From the NCBI GenBank assembly GCA_965178635.1, contig CBCXVT010000003.1, forward strand, positions 62,001 through 126,000: a stretch of DNA of 64,000 bases, in the 5' to 3' direction. The translations under genes and the position numbers were made by a program. Every line of letters begins with the position of its first letter. The first letter of the stretch is position 1. The notes below the pieces were generated by a model. It did not search any database and was not told the origin of the DNA. It was given only the letters and a program-made list of their open reading frames with translations. Below are positions 26,223 to 34,592 of the stretch, piece by piece. This stretch comes from GCA-2733415 sp965178635. GTDB taxonomy: Bacteria > Bacteroidota > Bacteroidia > Flavobacteriales > Flavobacteriaceae.

Positions 26223-26994
26223 TACAACTTTCAACATAAAAGAATATATAGATTCAGGGGTACTTGAATTATATGTTGCAGGCGTTCTTTCAGAAAAAGA
26301 AAACCAAGAGATAGCAAACATAGTTGCTCAACATAAAGAAATTGAACTAGAGGTTGTTACAATTGAGTCAAAAATTATTAAGTTAACTCAATTAACTTCA
26401 CCAGTAACATCAACTAACACTTTTAGTAAAATTACTACTCAAATTAATCAGCCTGGGGTAATTCAATTAGATACTAGTAAAACAAATTGGTTAGCATATT
26501 CAGGATGGGCAGCATCAATTATTCTTGCTATAGGATTTATTTATCAATTTAATCAGAATAACATTCTTGAAAATTCAGTAATTGAAACAACAATAGTCAA
26601 TCAAGATCTGGAAGATCAATTAAATGACATTCAGAAAATTGAAACGATTTTAAGAGATCAGAACCTTACAACTGTTGCATTAAATTCTCAAAATAATTTT
26701 AATGCTCATGCAAAAGTATATTGGGATAAAAACCAACAAAAAGTACATCTTGACATTAAAGGCTTACCAGAACCTCCAGAAGGAAAGGTATATCAAGTTT
26801 GGTCTTTAACTTTAGACCCTTTAACACCTACAAGTATCGCAGTACTTGATAGAAGTGGTGAGAATAATTCTAAAATTTATACTATTGATAATCCAAATGT
26901 ATCTGAAGCCTTTGGAATCACTTTAGAACCTGAAGGCGGAAGTGCATCGCCAACAATGAATCAATTACATGTTTTAGGTATTGCTAAAACGTAA
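26215..26994 (+). CDS. Anti-sigma factor, RskA-like
   Basis: 259 aa. A cytoplasmic N-terminal anti-sigma helix domain (IKEYIDSGVLELYVAGVLSE) is followed by one membrane segment near residues 95-112 (AYSGWAASIILAIGFIYQF), a short coiled stretch and a periplasmic RskA/anti-sigma-K domain (VYWDKNQQKVHLDIKGLPEP, YQVWSLTLDP). It would hold the ECF sigma encoded just upstream at the membrane, but that gene has lost its front half. The anti-sigma gene itself looks intact. It must now be expressed from the IS or a cryptic promoter, or be silent. Confidence 0.85.
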   Translation: MDNTTFNIKEYIDSGVLELYVAGVLSEKENQEIANIVAQHKEIELEVVTIESKIIKLTQLTSPVTSTNTFSKITTQINQPGVIQLDTSKTNWLAYSGWAASIILAIGFIYQFNQNNILENSVIETTIVNQDLEDQLNDIQKIETILRDQNLTTVALNSQNNFNAHAKVYWDKNQQKVHLDIKGLPEPPEGKVYQVWSLTLDPLTPTSIAVLDRSGENNSKIYTIDNPNVSEAFGITLEPEGGSASPTMNQLHVLGIAKT

Positions 26995-26996
26995 AA

Positions 26997-27030
26997 ACTA
27001 AAAAGCCTCACAGTAGTGAGGCTTTTTAGT
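26997..27030. terminator. Bidirectional terminator
   Basis: A perfect 15-bp stem (26997-27011 with 27016-27030, loop AGTA), with GCCTCAC/GTGAGGC flanked by A and T runs on both sides. It serves the anti-sigma gene on the plus strand and the Gre-like gene on the minus strand. Confidence 0.9.
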
Positions 27031-27483
27031 TTAATAAATACTTAATACTCGTTGCTCTACATTATTAAACACAAACTCCTCCCCTACAACTGTTCCTAAA
27101 AGCATTTGGCCAATTGGAGAACTCGGAGAAATAGCAAAATACGTAATGTCATTTATGACTATTTTTCCAACGCTAATGGCTATAAAATAGGTGGCTAGAT
27201 TGGTTTTTACCAAACTTCCCAAGCTCACGACATTAGATTTAGAGTGAATATTAACTTTTGAAAATCGTTCTTGTTGTACTTGAATATCTTTTAATTGGTT
27301 TCCAGCTTTTTCACGTTCCAATTGCAACATTGCTCTACCGGTTTCGTGCTTATCACCTGCAGAACTCTTCGTTTCAGATTGTAGCGATTCTTGAATATTT
27401 TCGATTCTACCCGTAACTGCTAAAAACCTTGAGTCCAAAAACTGTTTGCACTCTTTATGTAATTGTTCTTTAACAGTCATCAT
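27031..27483 (-). CDS. GreA/GreB-like factor
   Basis: 150 aa with a predicted N-terminal coiled coil (ECKQFLDSRFLAV to EREKAGNQLKDI) and a C-terminal FKBP-like domain (ISPSSPIGQMLLGTVVGEEF), the layout of transcript-cleavage factors. The coiled-coil tip shows no clear pair of acidic residues, so cleavage activity is uncertain. Homologues are often mislabelled 3-oxoacyl-ACP synthase. Its first ATG overlaps the stop of the FAD oxidoreductase upstream (ATGA), so they are coupled. Confidence 0.7.
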   Translation of the reverse strand: MMTVKEQLHKECKQFLDSRFLAVTGRIENIQESLQSETKSSAGDKHETGRAMLQLEREKAGNQLKDIQVQQERFSKVNIHSKSNVVSLGSLVKTNLATYFIAISVGKIVINDITYFAISPSSPIGQMLLGTVVGEEFVFNNVEQRVLSIY

Positions 27484-28592
27484 ACCAAATTTGCTAATTC
27501 TGCACCTATTAAACTACCAATAGCAACACCCATACCTCCTAATCTTACACCACAATACACGTTATCTGAAATTTGTTTGACAATAGTTTTCTTTTGTTGA
27601 CCTACACCCATTATACCTGTCCACCTGTGGTCTATTTCAAATGATGTGCTTGGTAGTATTGTCTCTTTTAAATGATGTTCTAATTGTTTTTGAATTAACT
27701 CTGATGTTTCCATAACTGTCGTTTCCTCCCCTTTTAAATCTAAATTTCTACCGCCTCCAAAGAGAATTCGATTGTTTATATTTCTGAAATAATAATAACC
27801 TTCATCAAAATGAAATGTCCCTTTTATGTGTAAATTATCTATTGGTTTTGTGATTAATACTTGTGCCCTTGCCGGCACAATATCTACTTGTAACAATTGT
27901 TTTGCAAAACCATTAGTGGCAATCAGTAGCTTTCCTGTTTTAAAAGTATAATCAGAATCTAAAACAACCTCAATAAAATTTGAATTTTCTGAGAAAGAAG
28001 ACACTGTTGTATTGTTAAGTATTTTGATGTGTTTTGATTGTACTAATTGCAATAAGGCAGCCATCATTTTACCCGTATCAATCTGCCCTTCAAACTGATT
28101 GAACACATAGCTATTTTTGATGTTTTTAAAGCTGAATTTATTATCAGTAACACAAAACACATCATCTTTAAATATTGGAGACAACAACGTATTCGTATAG
28201 TTCAATTGCTCTTTGCAATCATCAAACAACCTATTTGTAGTTGAAAACAATTCAAAACTACCATGCTGTTGAAAATCTATAGTTTTATCACCTAATGTAC
28301 TACGAAGCAATTCTAAACCCTTCCAGCGTTTTTCTACAAGTTGAAGAACTTCATCTTCAGAATGTGATTTTAAATCAGATAACACCTCTGAAATACTTCC
28401 AAAACATGCGAAACCTACATTTTTAGTACTAGCACCTTGAGGCAACAAACCACGTTCTAAAACTAATATTTTTGCTTTTGGATAATTTTTACGCAAATTC
28501 AATGCAGTACTTAAACCAACAATACCACTTCCTACAATAGTAAAATCAACATTTGAAAACCACTCTTCTTTTTCCCAATAACTTAAATTCAT
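27480..28592 (-). CDS. FAD-dependent oxidoreductase (DAO family)
   Basis: 370 aa. The N-terminal dinucleotide fold is clear (FTIVGSGIVGLSTALNLR), followed by LERGLLPQGASTKNVGFAC, characteristic of the D-amino-acid oxidase/glycine oxidase fold. The C-terminal part has HRWTGIMGVGQ and a second FAD contact (CGVRLGGMGVAIGS). The substrate cannot be named. It is separated from accC by a terminator and coupled to the Gre-like gene. Confidence 0.85.
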   Translation of the reverse strand: MNLSYWEKEEWFSNVDFTIVGSGIVGLSTALNLRKNYPKAKILVLERGLLPQGASTKNVGFACFGSISEVLSDLKSHSEDEVLQLVEKRWKGLELLRSTLGDKTIDFQQHGSFELFSTTNRLFDDCKEQLNYTNTLLSPIFKDDVFCVTDNKFSFKNIKNSYVFNQFEGQIDTGKMMAALLQLVQSKHIKILNNTTVSSFSENSNFIEVVLDSDYTFKTGKLLIATNGFAKQLLQVDIVPARAQVLITKPIDNLHIKGTFHFDEGYYYFRNINNRILFGGGRNLDLKGEETTVMETSELIQKQLEHHLKETILPSTSFEIDHRWTGIMGVGQQKKTIVKQISDNVYCGVRLGGMGVAIGSLIGAELANLV

Positions 28593-28605
28593 AGTTTCAA
28601 AAATA

Positions 28606-28633
28606 AAAAAAGCTCCTTAATAAGGAGCTTTTT
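28606..28633 (-). terminator. Terminator after accC
   Basis: AAAAAGCTCCTTA at 28607-28619 pairs with TAAGGAGCTTTTT at 28621-28633. It is symmetrical with A and T runs. It lies between accC (ending 28653) and the FAD oxidoreductase start (28592). Confidence 0.85.
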
Positions 28634-28652
28634 AGTATATAATATTGAGTAC

Positions 28653-30008
28653 TTATATTGTACTTGTTTTCTTTTCCATTACAAAATCTTCCATGAATTT
28701 TGTCGTGTAGTTTCCAGAAATATAATCTGGATGATCCATCAATTGTCTGTGGAAAGGAATTGTAGTCTTCACACCTTCAATAACAAATTCATCTAAAGCA
28801 CGCTTCATTTTATTAATTGCCTCTTCTCTAGATTGAGCTGTAGTAATTAATTTAGCAATCATAGAATCATAGTTTGGCGGGATCATATACCCTGCATACA
28901 CATGAGTATCTAAACGCACACCATGACCTCCTGGGGCATGTAATGTTGTAATTTTACCCGGTGATGGTCTGAAACCATGATAAGGGTCCTCAGCATTAAT
29001 TCTACACTCGATAGAATGCAACTGTGGTAAATAGTTTTTCCCAGAAATTGGAATTCCAGCAGCTACTAAAATTTGCTCACGTATCAAGTCATGGTCAACA
29101 ACTTGTTCTGTAATTGGGTGTTCAACTTGAATACGCGTATTCATTTCCATAAAGTAGAAATTTCTATGCTTATCAACTAAAAACTCAACTGTTCCTGCAC
29201 CTTCATATTTAATATACTCAGAAGCTTTTACAGCAGCTTCACCCATTCTTTCACGTAACTCATCAGTCATAAACGGAGAAGGTGTCTCCTCAGTTAATTT
29301 TTGATGACGACGCTGTACTGAACAATCTCTTTCAGATAAGTGACATGCTTTTCCTGTAGAATCTCCAACAATTTGAATTTCAATATGTCTTGGCTCTTCA
29401 ATAAGTTTTTCCATGTACATATCGTCATTTCCAAATGCAGCCTTAGATTCTTGACGTGCAGAATCCCACGCATCTCTTAAATCTTCAGCTTTCCAAACAG
29501 CACGCATCCCTTTACCACCACCTCCTGCAGAAGCTTTCAGCATTACTGGGTAACCAGTTTCAACAGCTATTTTTTCACATTCTTCAAAAGATGTAATAAC
29601 ACCTTCACTTCCTGGCACACAAGGTACACCAGCTTCAATCATGGTAGATTTTGCGTTTGCTTTATCTCCCATTCTGTCAATCATATCACCAGAAGCACCA
29701 ATAAATTTGATATCGTGCTCATCACAAATTCTTGAAAACTTAGCGTTTTCAGATAAGAATCCGTATCCTGGATGAATAGCATCTGCATTTGTAATTTCTG
29801 CAGCTGCAATAATGTTTGACATTTTTAAATAAGACTCACTACTTGGTGCTGGACCAATACATACAGCCTCATCAGCAAACTTTACATGTAAACTTTCAGC
29901 ATCAGCTGTAGAGTAAACTGCAACAGTTTTTATACCCATCTCTTTACATGTTCTGATAACACGCAAAGCGATTTCACCTCTATTGGCGATTAATATTTTT
30001 TTAAACAT
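28653..30008 (-). CDS. accC: Acetyl-CoA carboxylase, biotin carboxylase subunit
   Basis: 451 aa, the usual length. The N-terminal biotin-carboxylase domain starts MFKKILIANRGEIALRVIR. The ATP-grasp glycine loop ASAGGGGKGMR is near residue 165. MEMNTRIQVEHPITE carries the metal and bicarbonate-site residues, and the C-terminal domain has ECRINAEDP. It carboxylates the biotin on AccB in the first step of fatty-acid synthesis. It is 58 bp after accB with a hairpin in between. Confidence 0.97.
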   Translation of the reverse strand: MFKKILIANRGEIALRVIRTCKEMGIKTVAVYSTADAESLHVKFADEAVCIGPAPSSESYLKMSNIIAAAEITNADAIHPGYGFLSENAKFSRICDEHDIKFIGASGDMIDRMGDKANAKSTMIEAGVPCVPGSEGVITSFEECEKIAVETGYPVMLKASAGGGGKGMRAVWKAEDLRDAWDSARQESKAAFGNDDMYMEKLIEEPRHIEIQIVGDSTGKACHLSERDCSVQRRHQKLTEETPSPFMTDELRERMGEAAVKASEYIKYEGAGTVEFLVDKHRNFYFMEMNTRIQVEHPITEQVVDHDLIREQILVAAGIPISGKNYLPQLHSIECRINAEDPYHGFRPSPGKITTLHAPGGHGVRLDTHVYAGYMIPPNYDSMIAKLITTAQSREEAINKMKRALDEFVIEGVKTTIPFHRQLMDHPDYISGNYTTKFMEDFVMEKKTSTI

Positions 30009-30023
30009 AACCTAAGATGTTAA

Positions 30024-30057
30024 AAAGTCTCACTTTAATAATTAAAAGTGAGACTTT
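30024..30057 (-). terminator. Hairpin between accB and accC (possible attenuator)
   Basis: A 13-bp stem (30024-30036 with 30045-30057; core GTCTCAC/GTGAGAC) with an 8-base loop fills the accB-accC spacer. On the minus strand it is followed by TTTTTA. It could limit read-through from accB into accC or protect the accB message. Confidence 0.55.
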
Positions 30058-30066
30058 GATTTTACA

Positions 30067-30561
30067 TTATGACGGATCAACTAAAAATAATGGCTGATCG
30101 AATTCTACCGGAGATGCATCGTCAACTAAAATTTTAACGATTTTACCTGATACTTCAGATTCAATTTCGTTAAATAATTTCATTGCTTCAATGATACATA
30201 ACACATCACCTTCAGCGATAGTTTGACCAACTTCAACAAACATAGGCTTGTCTGGAGATGGCTTTCTGTACATTGTACCAATAATTGGCGACTTTACAGT
30301 GATATATTTTGAATCGTCAGATGCTGGAGCAGCAGCGGCAGGCGTAGCAGCTTCTGTAGCAACCGGTGCGGCAGCAAGTGGTGCTGGTGCAGCTTGCATC
30401 ATTGGTGCTGAAGCCATTGGCATTTGCTGTACAATAGTTGTTGCTTCATCACCACCTGTTTTAATAGTGATTTTCACATCTTCCATTTCTAACTTTACTT
30501 CGCTTGCTCCTGATTTAGCTACGAATTTTATTAAATTTTGAATTTCTTTTAAATCCATCAT
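30067..30561 (-). CDS. accB: Acetyl-CoA carboxylase, biotin carboxyl carrier protein
   Basis: 164 aa. A short N-terminal domain is joined by an Ala/Pro-rich linker (about residues 45-85) to the biotinyl domain. The biotin lysine is in IEAMKLFNEIE. The family thumb region is seen in SPIIGTMYRKPSPDKPMFVE. It carries carboxybiotin from AccC to the carboxyltransferase. It follows fabH by nine bases. Confidence 0.97.
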   Translation of the reverse strand: MMDLKEIQNLIKFVAKSGASEVKLEMEDVKITIKTGGDEATTIVQQMPMASAPMMQAAPAPLAAAPVATEAATPAAAAPASDDSKYITVKSPIIGTMYRKPSPDKPMFVEVGQTIAEGDVLCIIEAMKLFNEIESEVSGKIVKILVDDASPVEFDQPLFLVDPS

Positions 30562-30570
30562 ACGTTGGTT

Positions 30571-31584
30571 TTATTTGTTGTTGTTTTTTGTGTTGTATGC
30601 CCATTTTAAGTAAATAGATCCCCATGTGAATCCTCCTCCAAATGCAGCAAATACAATATTATCTCCTTTTTTTAATTGACTTTCAAAATCACTTAACAGT
30701 AATGGTAATGTTGCCGAAGTGGTATTTCCATAGCGTTGAATATTCATCAACACTTTATCATCTTCTAAGCCCATTCTGTTAGATGTAGCATCTATAATAC
30801 GTTTGTTAGCTTGGTGAGCTACCAACCAATTAACGTCATCATGTGTTAGGTTATTGCGCTCCATGATTTTTTCACTCACATCAGCCATATTAGATACTGC
30901 ATATTTAAATACAGATCTACCTTCTTGATGCACAAAGTGTTGCTTATTTTTAACCGTCTCTTCTGATGGTGGTAAAAGTGATCCTCCAGCATCAATCTTC
31001 AAAAACTCTCTACCAATACCGTCACTTCTTAAATATTGATCTACATAACCTAATCCTTCTTCATTTGGTTCAAATAAAACAGCTCCACCACCATCTCCAA
31101 AGATGATTGATGTTGCTCTGTCTTCATAATCAATTATAGACGACATTTTATCTGCTCCAATCAAAAGCACTTTTTTGTAACGTCCAGATTCTATATATGA
31201 AGCTGCTGTAGCTATACCATATAAAAAACTTGAACATGCCGCACACAAATCATAAGCAAACGCGTTTGTAGCACCAATTTTTGAAGCCACAAAAACACCT
31301 GTTGATGCTACTGGCATATCTGGTGTTGCTGTTGCTAAAATTACGGCATCTATTTCTTTAGGATCAAGGTTCGCTTTTTCTATTAAATTTTGAGCTGCTT
31401 TGATGGCAAGGTAAGAAGTTCCTTCACCCTCTTCTTTTTTAAGCAATCTTCTCTCTTTAATTCCAGTACGTGTAGTTATCCATTCATCATTTGTATCAAC
31501 CAATGTTTCTAAAATTTCATTGGTTAAAACATAGTCAGGAACGTACCCTCCAACTGCTGTTATTGCTGCGGTGATTTTATTCAT
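30571..31584 (-). CDS. fabH: 3-oxoacyl-ACP synthase III (KAS III)
   Basis: 337 aa from the ATG at 31584. A longer frame to 31656 adds 24 residues without homology, so I use the internal start (MNKITAAITAVGGYVPDY). The Cys-His-Asn triad is visible: Cys in YDLCAACSSFLYG, His in WLVAHQANKRIID and Asn in YGNTTSATLPL. It condenses acyl-CoA with malonyl-ACP to start fatty-acid chains and sits with accB and accC. The terminator at 31712 separates it from rpmF. Confidence 0.95.
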   Translation of the reverse strand: MNKITAAITAVGGYVPDYVLTNEILETLVDTNDEWITTRTGIKERRLLKKEEGEGTSYLAIKAAQNLIEKANLDPKEIDAVILATATPDMPVASTGVFVASKIGATNAFAYDLCAACSSFLYGIATAASYIESGRYKKVLLIGADKMSSIIDYEDRATSIIFGDGGGAVLFEPNEEGLGYVDQYLRSDGIGREFLKIDAGGSLLPPSEETVKNKQHFVHQEGRSVFKYAVSNMADVSEKIMERNNLTHDDVNWLVAHQANKRIIDATSNRMGLEDDKVLMNIQRYGNTTSATLPLLLSDFESQLKKGDNIVFAAFGGGFTWGSIYLKWAYNTKNNNK

Positions 31585-31711
31585 TTTATAGTTTTCGTTA
31601 AAAAAAGAGCTCGAAAACAATGATTTTTGCTCTTTTTTGTTCAAAAAGTAATGCAAAGTAACCTCTTTCTAAGAGATATGCAAGTTTTTTGAATTTTATA
31701 AAAACAAAAAA

Positions 31712-31733
31712 AACTCTCACTTTCGTGAGAGTT
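31712..31733 (-). terminator. Terminator after rpmF
   Basis: AACTCTCAC, loop TTTC, GTGAGAGTT on the plus strand. On the minus strand the stem is followed by a run of T, so it ends the DUF177-rpmF transcript before fabH. Confidence 0.85.
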
Positions 31734-31760
31734 AATCTTATATAGGATTCTCTATATTAT

Positions 31761-31964
31761 TTAATCTTCTACTTCTTCTTCAACAGAATTGTCAATTACA
31801 ACTTGACCTCTGTGATACAACTTCCCTTCGAACCAGTGAGCTCTGTGGTATAAGTGTGCTTCACCTGTTGTTGGACAAGTAGCTATTTGAGGTACAGTTG
31901 CCTTATAATGAGTTCTTCTTTTATCTCTTCTAGTTTTTGAGATTTTTCTCTTAGGATGTGCCAT
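31761..31964 (-). CDS. rpmF: 50S ribosomal protein L32
   Basis: 67 aa with the typical start MAHPKRKISKTRRDKRRTHY. The central PTTGEAHLYHRAHW replaces the zinc-binding Cys pairs of some L32 proteins: only one Cys is present, so this is the zinc-free form. An acidic tail (SVEEEVED) is usual for flavobacteria. It follows the DUF177 gene by seven bases, an arrangement conserved across bacteria. Confidence 0.97.
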   Translation of the reverse strand: MAHPKRKISKTRRDKRRTHYKATVPQIATCPTTGEAHLYHRAHWFEGKLYHRGQVVIDNSVEEEVED

Positions 31965-31971
31965 TTTCTTC

Positions 31972-32499
31972 TTATTTGTCTGTTAATAGATTCTTTAATT
32001 TATTCCAACGAGGATCAATATCTTCATTAACTTCCTCGGTATTCTTTATTATTGTGTACTCTTCTATTTTTGATAAAATTTCAGTATCTAATGTTCCGTC
32101 TTCAATACCAGGATGAATTAATTTTGAAGGTTTTGCTAGCACTATCATTTCATAAATATATTGCTGAACATTAACCTCATACTCACCATGTGGGAGTATT
32201 AAAATTTCTTCATTCTCGTCATTAAACTCCTCTCCAAACTTTACAATCAACTTTAAATCAGCTTCAATTGGCTGATTATACGGTTCATTTGTCAGATCAC
32301 AGTTCACGTTAATGGCTCCTCGAGCTTCAAACTCCAGTTCCATCATTGTTGACTTTTTATTTAACAACATTGCCACAGTTATTGCGGTGTCATTAAATTC
32401 ATCATAACCAAAATAATCAAAGAACGTTTTTGTTATCTCGAAACTAAAATGATGCTTTCCTTCCTTTAATCCTACAAAAGGGATTGTAAATTCTTTCAT
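31972..32499 (-). CDS. DUF177/YceD family protein
   Basis: 175 aa with the family core LEFEARGAINVNCDLTNEPY, where the single Cys remains, and an acidic middle part (FGEEFNDENEEI). YceD is linked to ribosome and 23S rRNA metabolism and is nearly always next to rpmF, as here. A strong -7 element (TATCTTTG) lies 37 bp upstream. Confidence 0.9.
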   Translation of the reverse strand: MKEFTIPFVGLKEGKHHFSFEITKTFFDYFGYDEFNDTAITVAMLLNKKSTMMELEFEARGAINVNCDLTNEPYNQPIEADLKLIVKFGEEFNDENEEILILPHGEYEVNVQQYIYEMIVLAKPSKLIHPGIEDGTLDTEILSKIEEYTIIKNTEEVNEDIDPRWNKLKNLLTDK

Positions 32500-32535
32500 A
32501 CCTCACTTTTTGAAAAACAAATGTTTTCGAGCGCG

Positions 32536-32543
32536 CAAAGATA
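32536..32543 (-). promoter_or_regulatory. -7 promoter element of the DUF177-rpmF operon
   Basis: The minus strand reads TATCTTTG, a full TAnnTTTG match, 37 bp before the ATG of the DUF177 gene. Confidence 0.65.
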
Positions 32544-32588
32544 GGAAATTATATTTTACATCCGCGCTAGATATCAACATTTTTTTGT

Positions 32589-33626
32589 TTATATCTTTTT
32601 TCTTTTCTTTAATACATTCTGAGTTAGAGTAGCGTACTCTTCTCTATTCTTTACAATATTAATTGCCGTAAACATAGCTTCAATGAATGAACTCGCGTCC
32701 GCCACTCCTTTTCCTGCTATTTCATACGCAGTACCATGATCAGGAGATGTTCTTACTTCTGATAATCCTGCAGTATAATTTACACCGTTACCAAACGTTA
32801 GTGTTTTAAACGGAATTAAACCTTGGTCATGATAAGACGCAATTACAGCATCAAACTTCTTGTAGCTATTAGAACCGAAAAAACTGTCTGCAGCATATGG
32901 TCCAAAAACCATTACCTTATTATTATATAATTTTTCAATTACCGGCTTTAACACCTCGTCATCTTCTTTACCAATTACGCCATTATCTCCTGAATGCGGA
33001 TTGATTCCTAAAACTGCAATTTTTGGCTTACGAATTCTAAAATCTTTTTTTAAAGAGTCATTTATAGTCGTTATTTTCTCTTTTATAAGTTCTGGTGTAA
33101 TCACACTTGCAACATCCTTTACAGCCACGTGATCTGTCAACAAACCAACTTTCAGTTCGTCAGACACCATAAACATTAATGCATTTCCTTGAAGTTCTTT
33201 TGCTAAAAAATCTGTGTGACCAGGAAAAGAAAAATCTTCTGATTGGATATTCGCTTTATTAATTGGCGCTGTTAACAACGCATCAATCTTTTTCTCTTTT
33301 AAGGCTTCAGTTGCTGATTTTAAAGAAGCAATTGCATATTCCCCGGCTTTTTTAGTTTCTTTTCCAAAATCAAAATTAAACGGGTCATTCCAAACATTAA
33401 TAATGTTTAGTTTTTTATCTACTAACTTATCAAGAGATTCAACTCTTTGAGTCTGGGTAGTCAAATTCAAATGTTTTTTTAAAAACTGAATTGCCTTTTG
33501 AGATGCAAATACAACAGGAGTACAAAAATCAAACATTCTAGGATCAGCAAATGTTTTTAACATTATTTCTGCCCCAATTCCGTTTAAATCTCCAATTGAA
33601 ATCCCTACAACTATTTTTTTATCCAT
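32589..33626 (-). CDS. pdxA: 4-hydroxythreonine-4-phosphate dehydrogenase
   Basis: 345 aa. Starts KIVVGISIGDLNGIGAEI. Metal-binding His residues are in FPGHTDFLAKEL, SYHDQGLIPFK and SPDHGTAYEIAGKG. It oxidises 4-phosphohydroxy-threonine in the DXP-dependent pyridoxal phosphate pathway. It is divergent from ribE, with promoter elements for both in the 98-bp spacer. Confidence 0.95.
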   Translation of the reverse strand: MDKKIVVGISIGDLNGIGAEIMLKTFADPRMFDFCTPVVFASQKAIQFLKKHLNLTTQTQRVESLDKLVDKKLNIINVWNDPFNFDFGKETKKAGEYAIASLKSATEALKEKKIDALLTAPINKANIQSEDFSFPGHTDFLAKELQGNALMFMVSDELKVGLLTDHVAVKDVASVITPELIKEKITTINDSLKKDFRIRKPKIAVLGINPHSGDNGVIGKEDDEVLKPVIEKLYNNKVMVFGPYAADSFFGSNSYKKFDAVIASYHDQGLIPFKTLTFGNGVNYTAGLSEVRTSPDHGTAYEIAGKGVADASSFIEAMFTAINIVKNREEYATLTQNVLKKRKKI

Positions 33627-33685
33627 ATCTATACAGTCAACACTACATTATACAACATATACCTTACTGAAAAGTAATTTTATTG

Positions 33686-33693
33686 TAATTTTG
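33686..33693 (+). promoter_or_regulatory. Putative -7 element of ribE
   Basis: TAATTTTG matches TAnnTTTG, 31 bp before the ribE ATG. Confidence 0.5.
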
Positions 33694-33698
33694 AATCA

Positions 33699-33706
33699 CA
33701 AAAGTA
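33699..33706 (-). promoter_or_regulatory. Putative -7 element of pdxA
   Basis: The minus strand reads TACTTTTG, matching TAnnTTTG, 72 bp before the pdxA ATG. It lies next to the ribE element, so the two promoters overlap. Confidence 0.45.
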
Positions 33707-33724
33707 ACCAATTAATTCTTAACA

Positions 33725-34312
33725 ATGTTTACAGGTATTATAGAAACACTCGGAAAGGTAGTCAATATAACAGAAGATTGTACAAACATTCACTTTACTA
33801 TACAAAGCGAATTCACTCATGAATTAAAAATTGACCAAAGTGTAGCCCATAATGGCGTGTGTTTAACTGTGGTGGCTATTGATGACGACAAGTATACCGT
33901 GACAGCTATTCAAGAAACTTTAGAAAAAACAAGCTTAAGGAATTTGACAGTAAACTCTATTGTAAATCTTGAAAGAGGCATGAAACTTGGAGATCGTTTA
34001 GATGGGCATATTGTACAAGGCCATGTAGATCAAATTGGAAAATGTATTGCTATAAAAGAAGGAAAAGGTAGTTGGGTATTCACATTTCAATACGATGACT
34101 CACTTGGAAATGTGACTATAGAAAAAGGATCAATTACAGTTAACGGCACAAGTTTAACTGTTGTAAATTCAAAAAATAATGAGTTTAGCGTAGCTATTAT
34201 ACCGTATACTTTTGAAAACACAATTTTCAAAGACATGAAAATTGGTGATATAATAAATTTAGAATTTGATGTTATTGGTAAATATGTAGCGAGACTACAA
34301 AACAGAAACTAA
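33725..34312 (+). CDS. ribE: Riboflavin synthase, alpha subunit
   Basis: 195 aa with the family start MFTGIIETLGKV and two lumazine-binding repeats. Each has the substrate-site pattern: GVCLTVVAI in the first, NGTSLTVVNS in the second, with GHIVQGHVDQIGK between. It joins two lumazines to form riboflavin. There is no FMN riboswitch-like leader: only ~100 bp separate it from pdxA. Confidence 0.96.
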   Translation: MFTGIIETLGKVVNITEDCTNIHFTIQSEFTHELKIDQSVAHNGVCLTVVAIDDDKYTVTAIQETLEKTSLRNLTVNSIVNLERGMKLGDRLDGHIVQGHVDQIGKCIAIKEGKGSWVFTFQYDDSLGNVTIEKGSITVNGTSLTVVNSKNNEFSVAIIPYTFENTIFKDMKIGDIINLEFDVIGKYVARLQNRN

Positions 34313-34507
34313 CTACTTCTTTTTTAAAGTTCTTTTAATTCCATAAAACAAACCCGCTACTACCAAAGCTACCAGACCTCCATCAACAGGTAGTTGTGGT
34401 TGCGGTTGTTGAGCTGGTGGCGGAGGTGTCCCATTTCCTCCTTGAGAAAAAACCAATGGACATACTAGTAATAATAATACTATTATTAATAATGTACGAG
34501 ATTTCAT
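34313..34507 (-). CDS. Small PID-CTERM-like sorting protein
   Basis: 64 aa from the ATG at 34507. A longer frame from 34561 adds 18 unlikely residues. Signal peptide (SRTLLIIVLLLLVCPLVFSQ), a short Gly/Pro-rich linker (GTPPPPAQQPQP), then LPVDGGLVALVVAGLFYGI and a basic end KRTLKKK. The P-x-D-GG, membrane segment, basic tail order matches the PID-CTERM type of sorting tag in flavobacteria. There is almost no mature domain, so its role is unknown. It ends next to the ribE stop. Confidence 0.7.
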   Translation of the reverse strand: MKSRTLLIIVLLLLVCPLVFSQGGNGTPPPPAQQPQPQLPVDGGLVALVVAGLFYGIKRTLKKK

Positions 34508-34592
34508 ATAGTTTCTATTTTTCATAGGCTGTAAAAGTATGAAAAAAAATGTACTGACCAAAAAAATACTTAATTATCTAAGTTTTATCTTA

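Noticed and set aside
27031..27483. 3-oxoacyl-ACP synthase
   Set aside because: A common label for this family; the coiled coil plus FKBP-like C-terminus is Gre-like and there is no thiolase-fold sequence.
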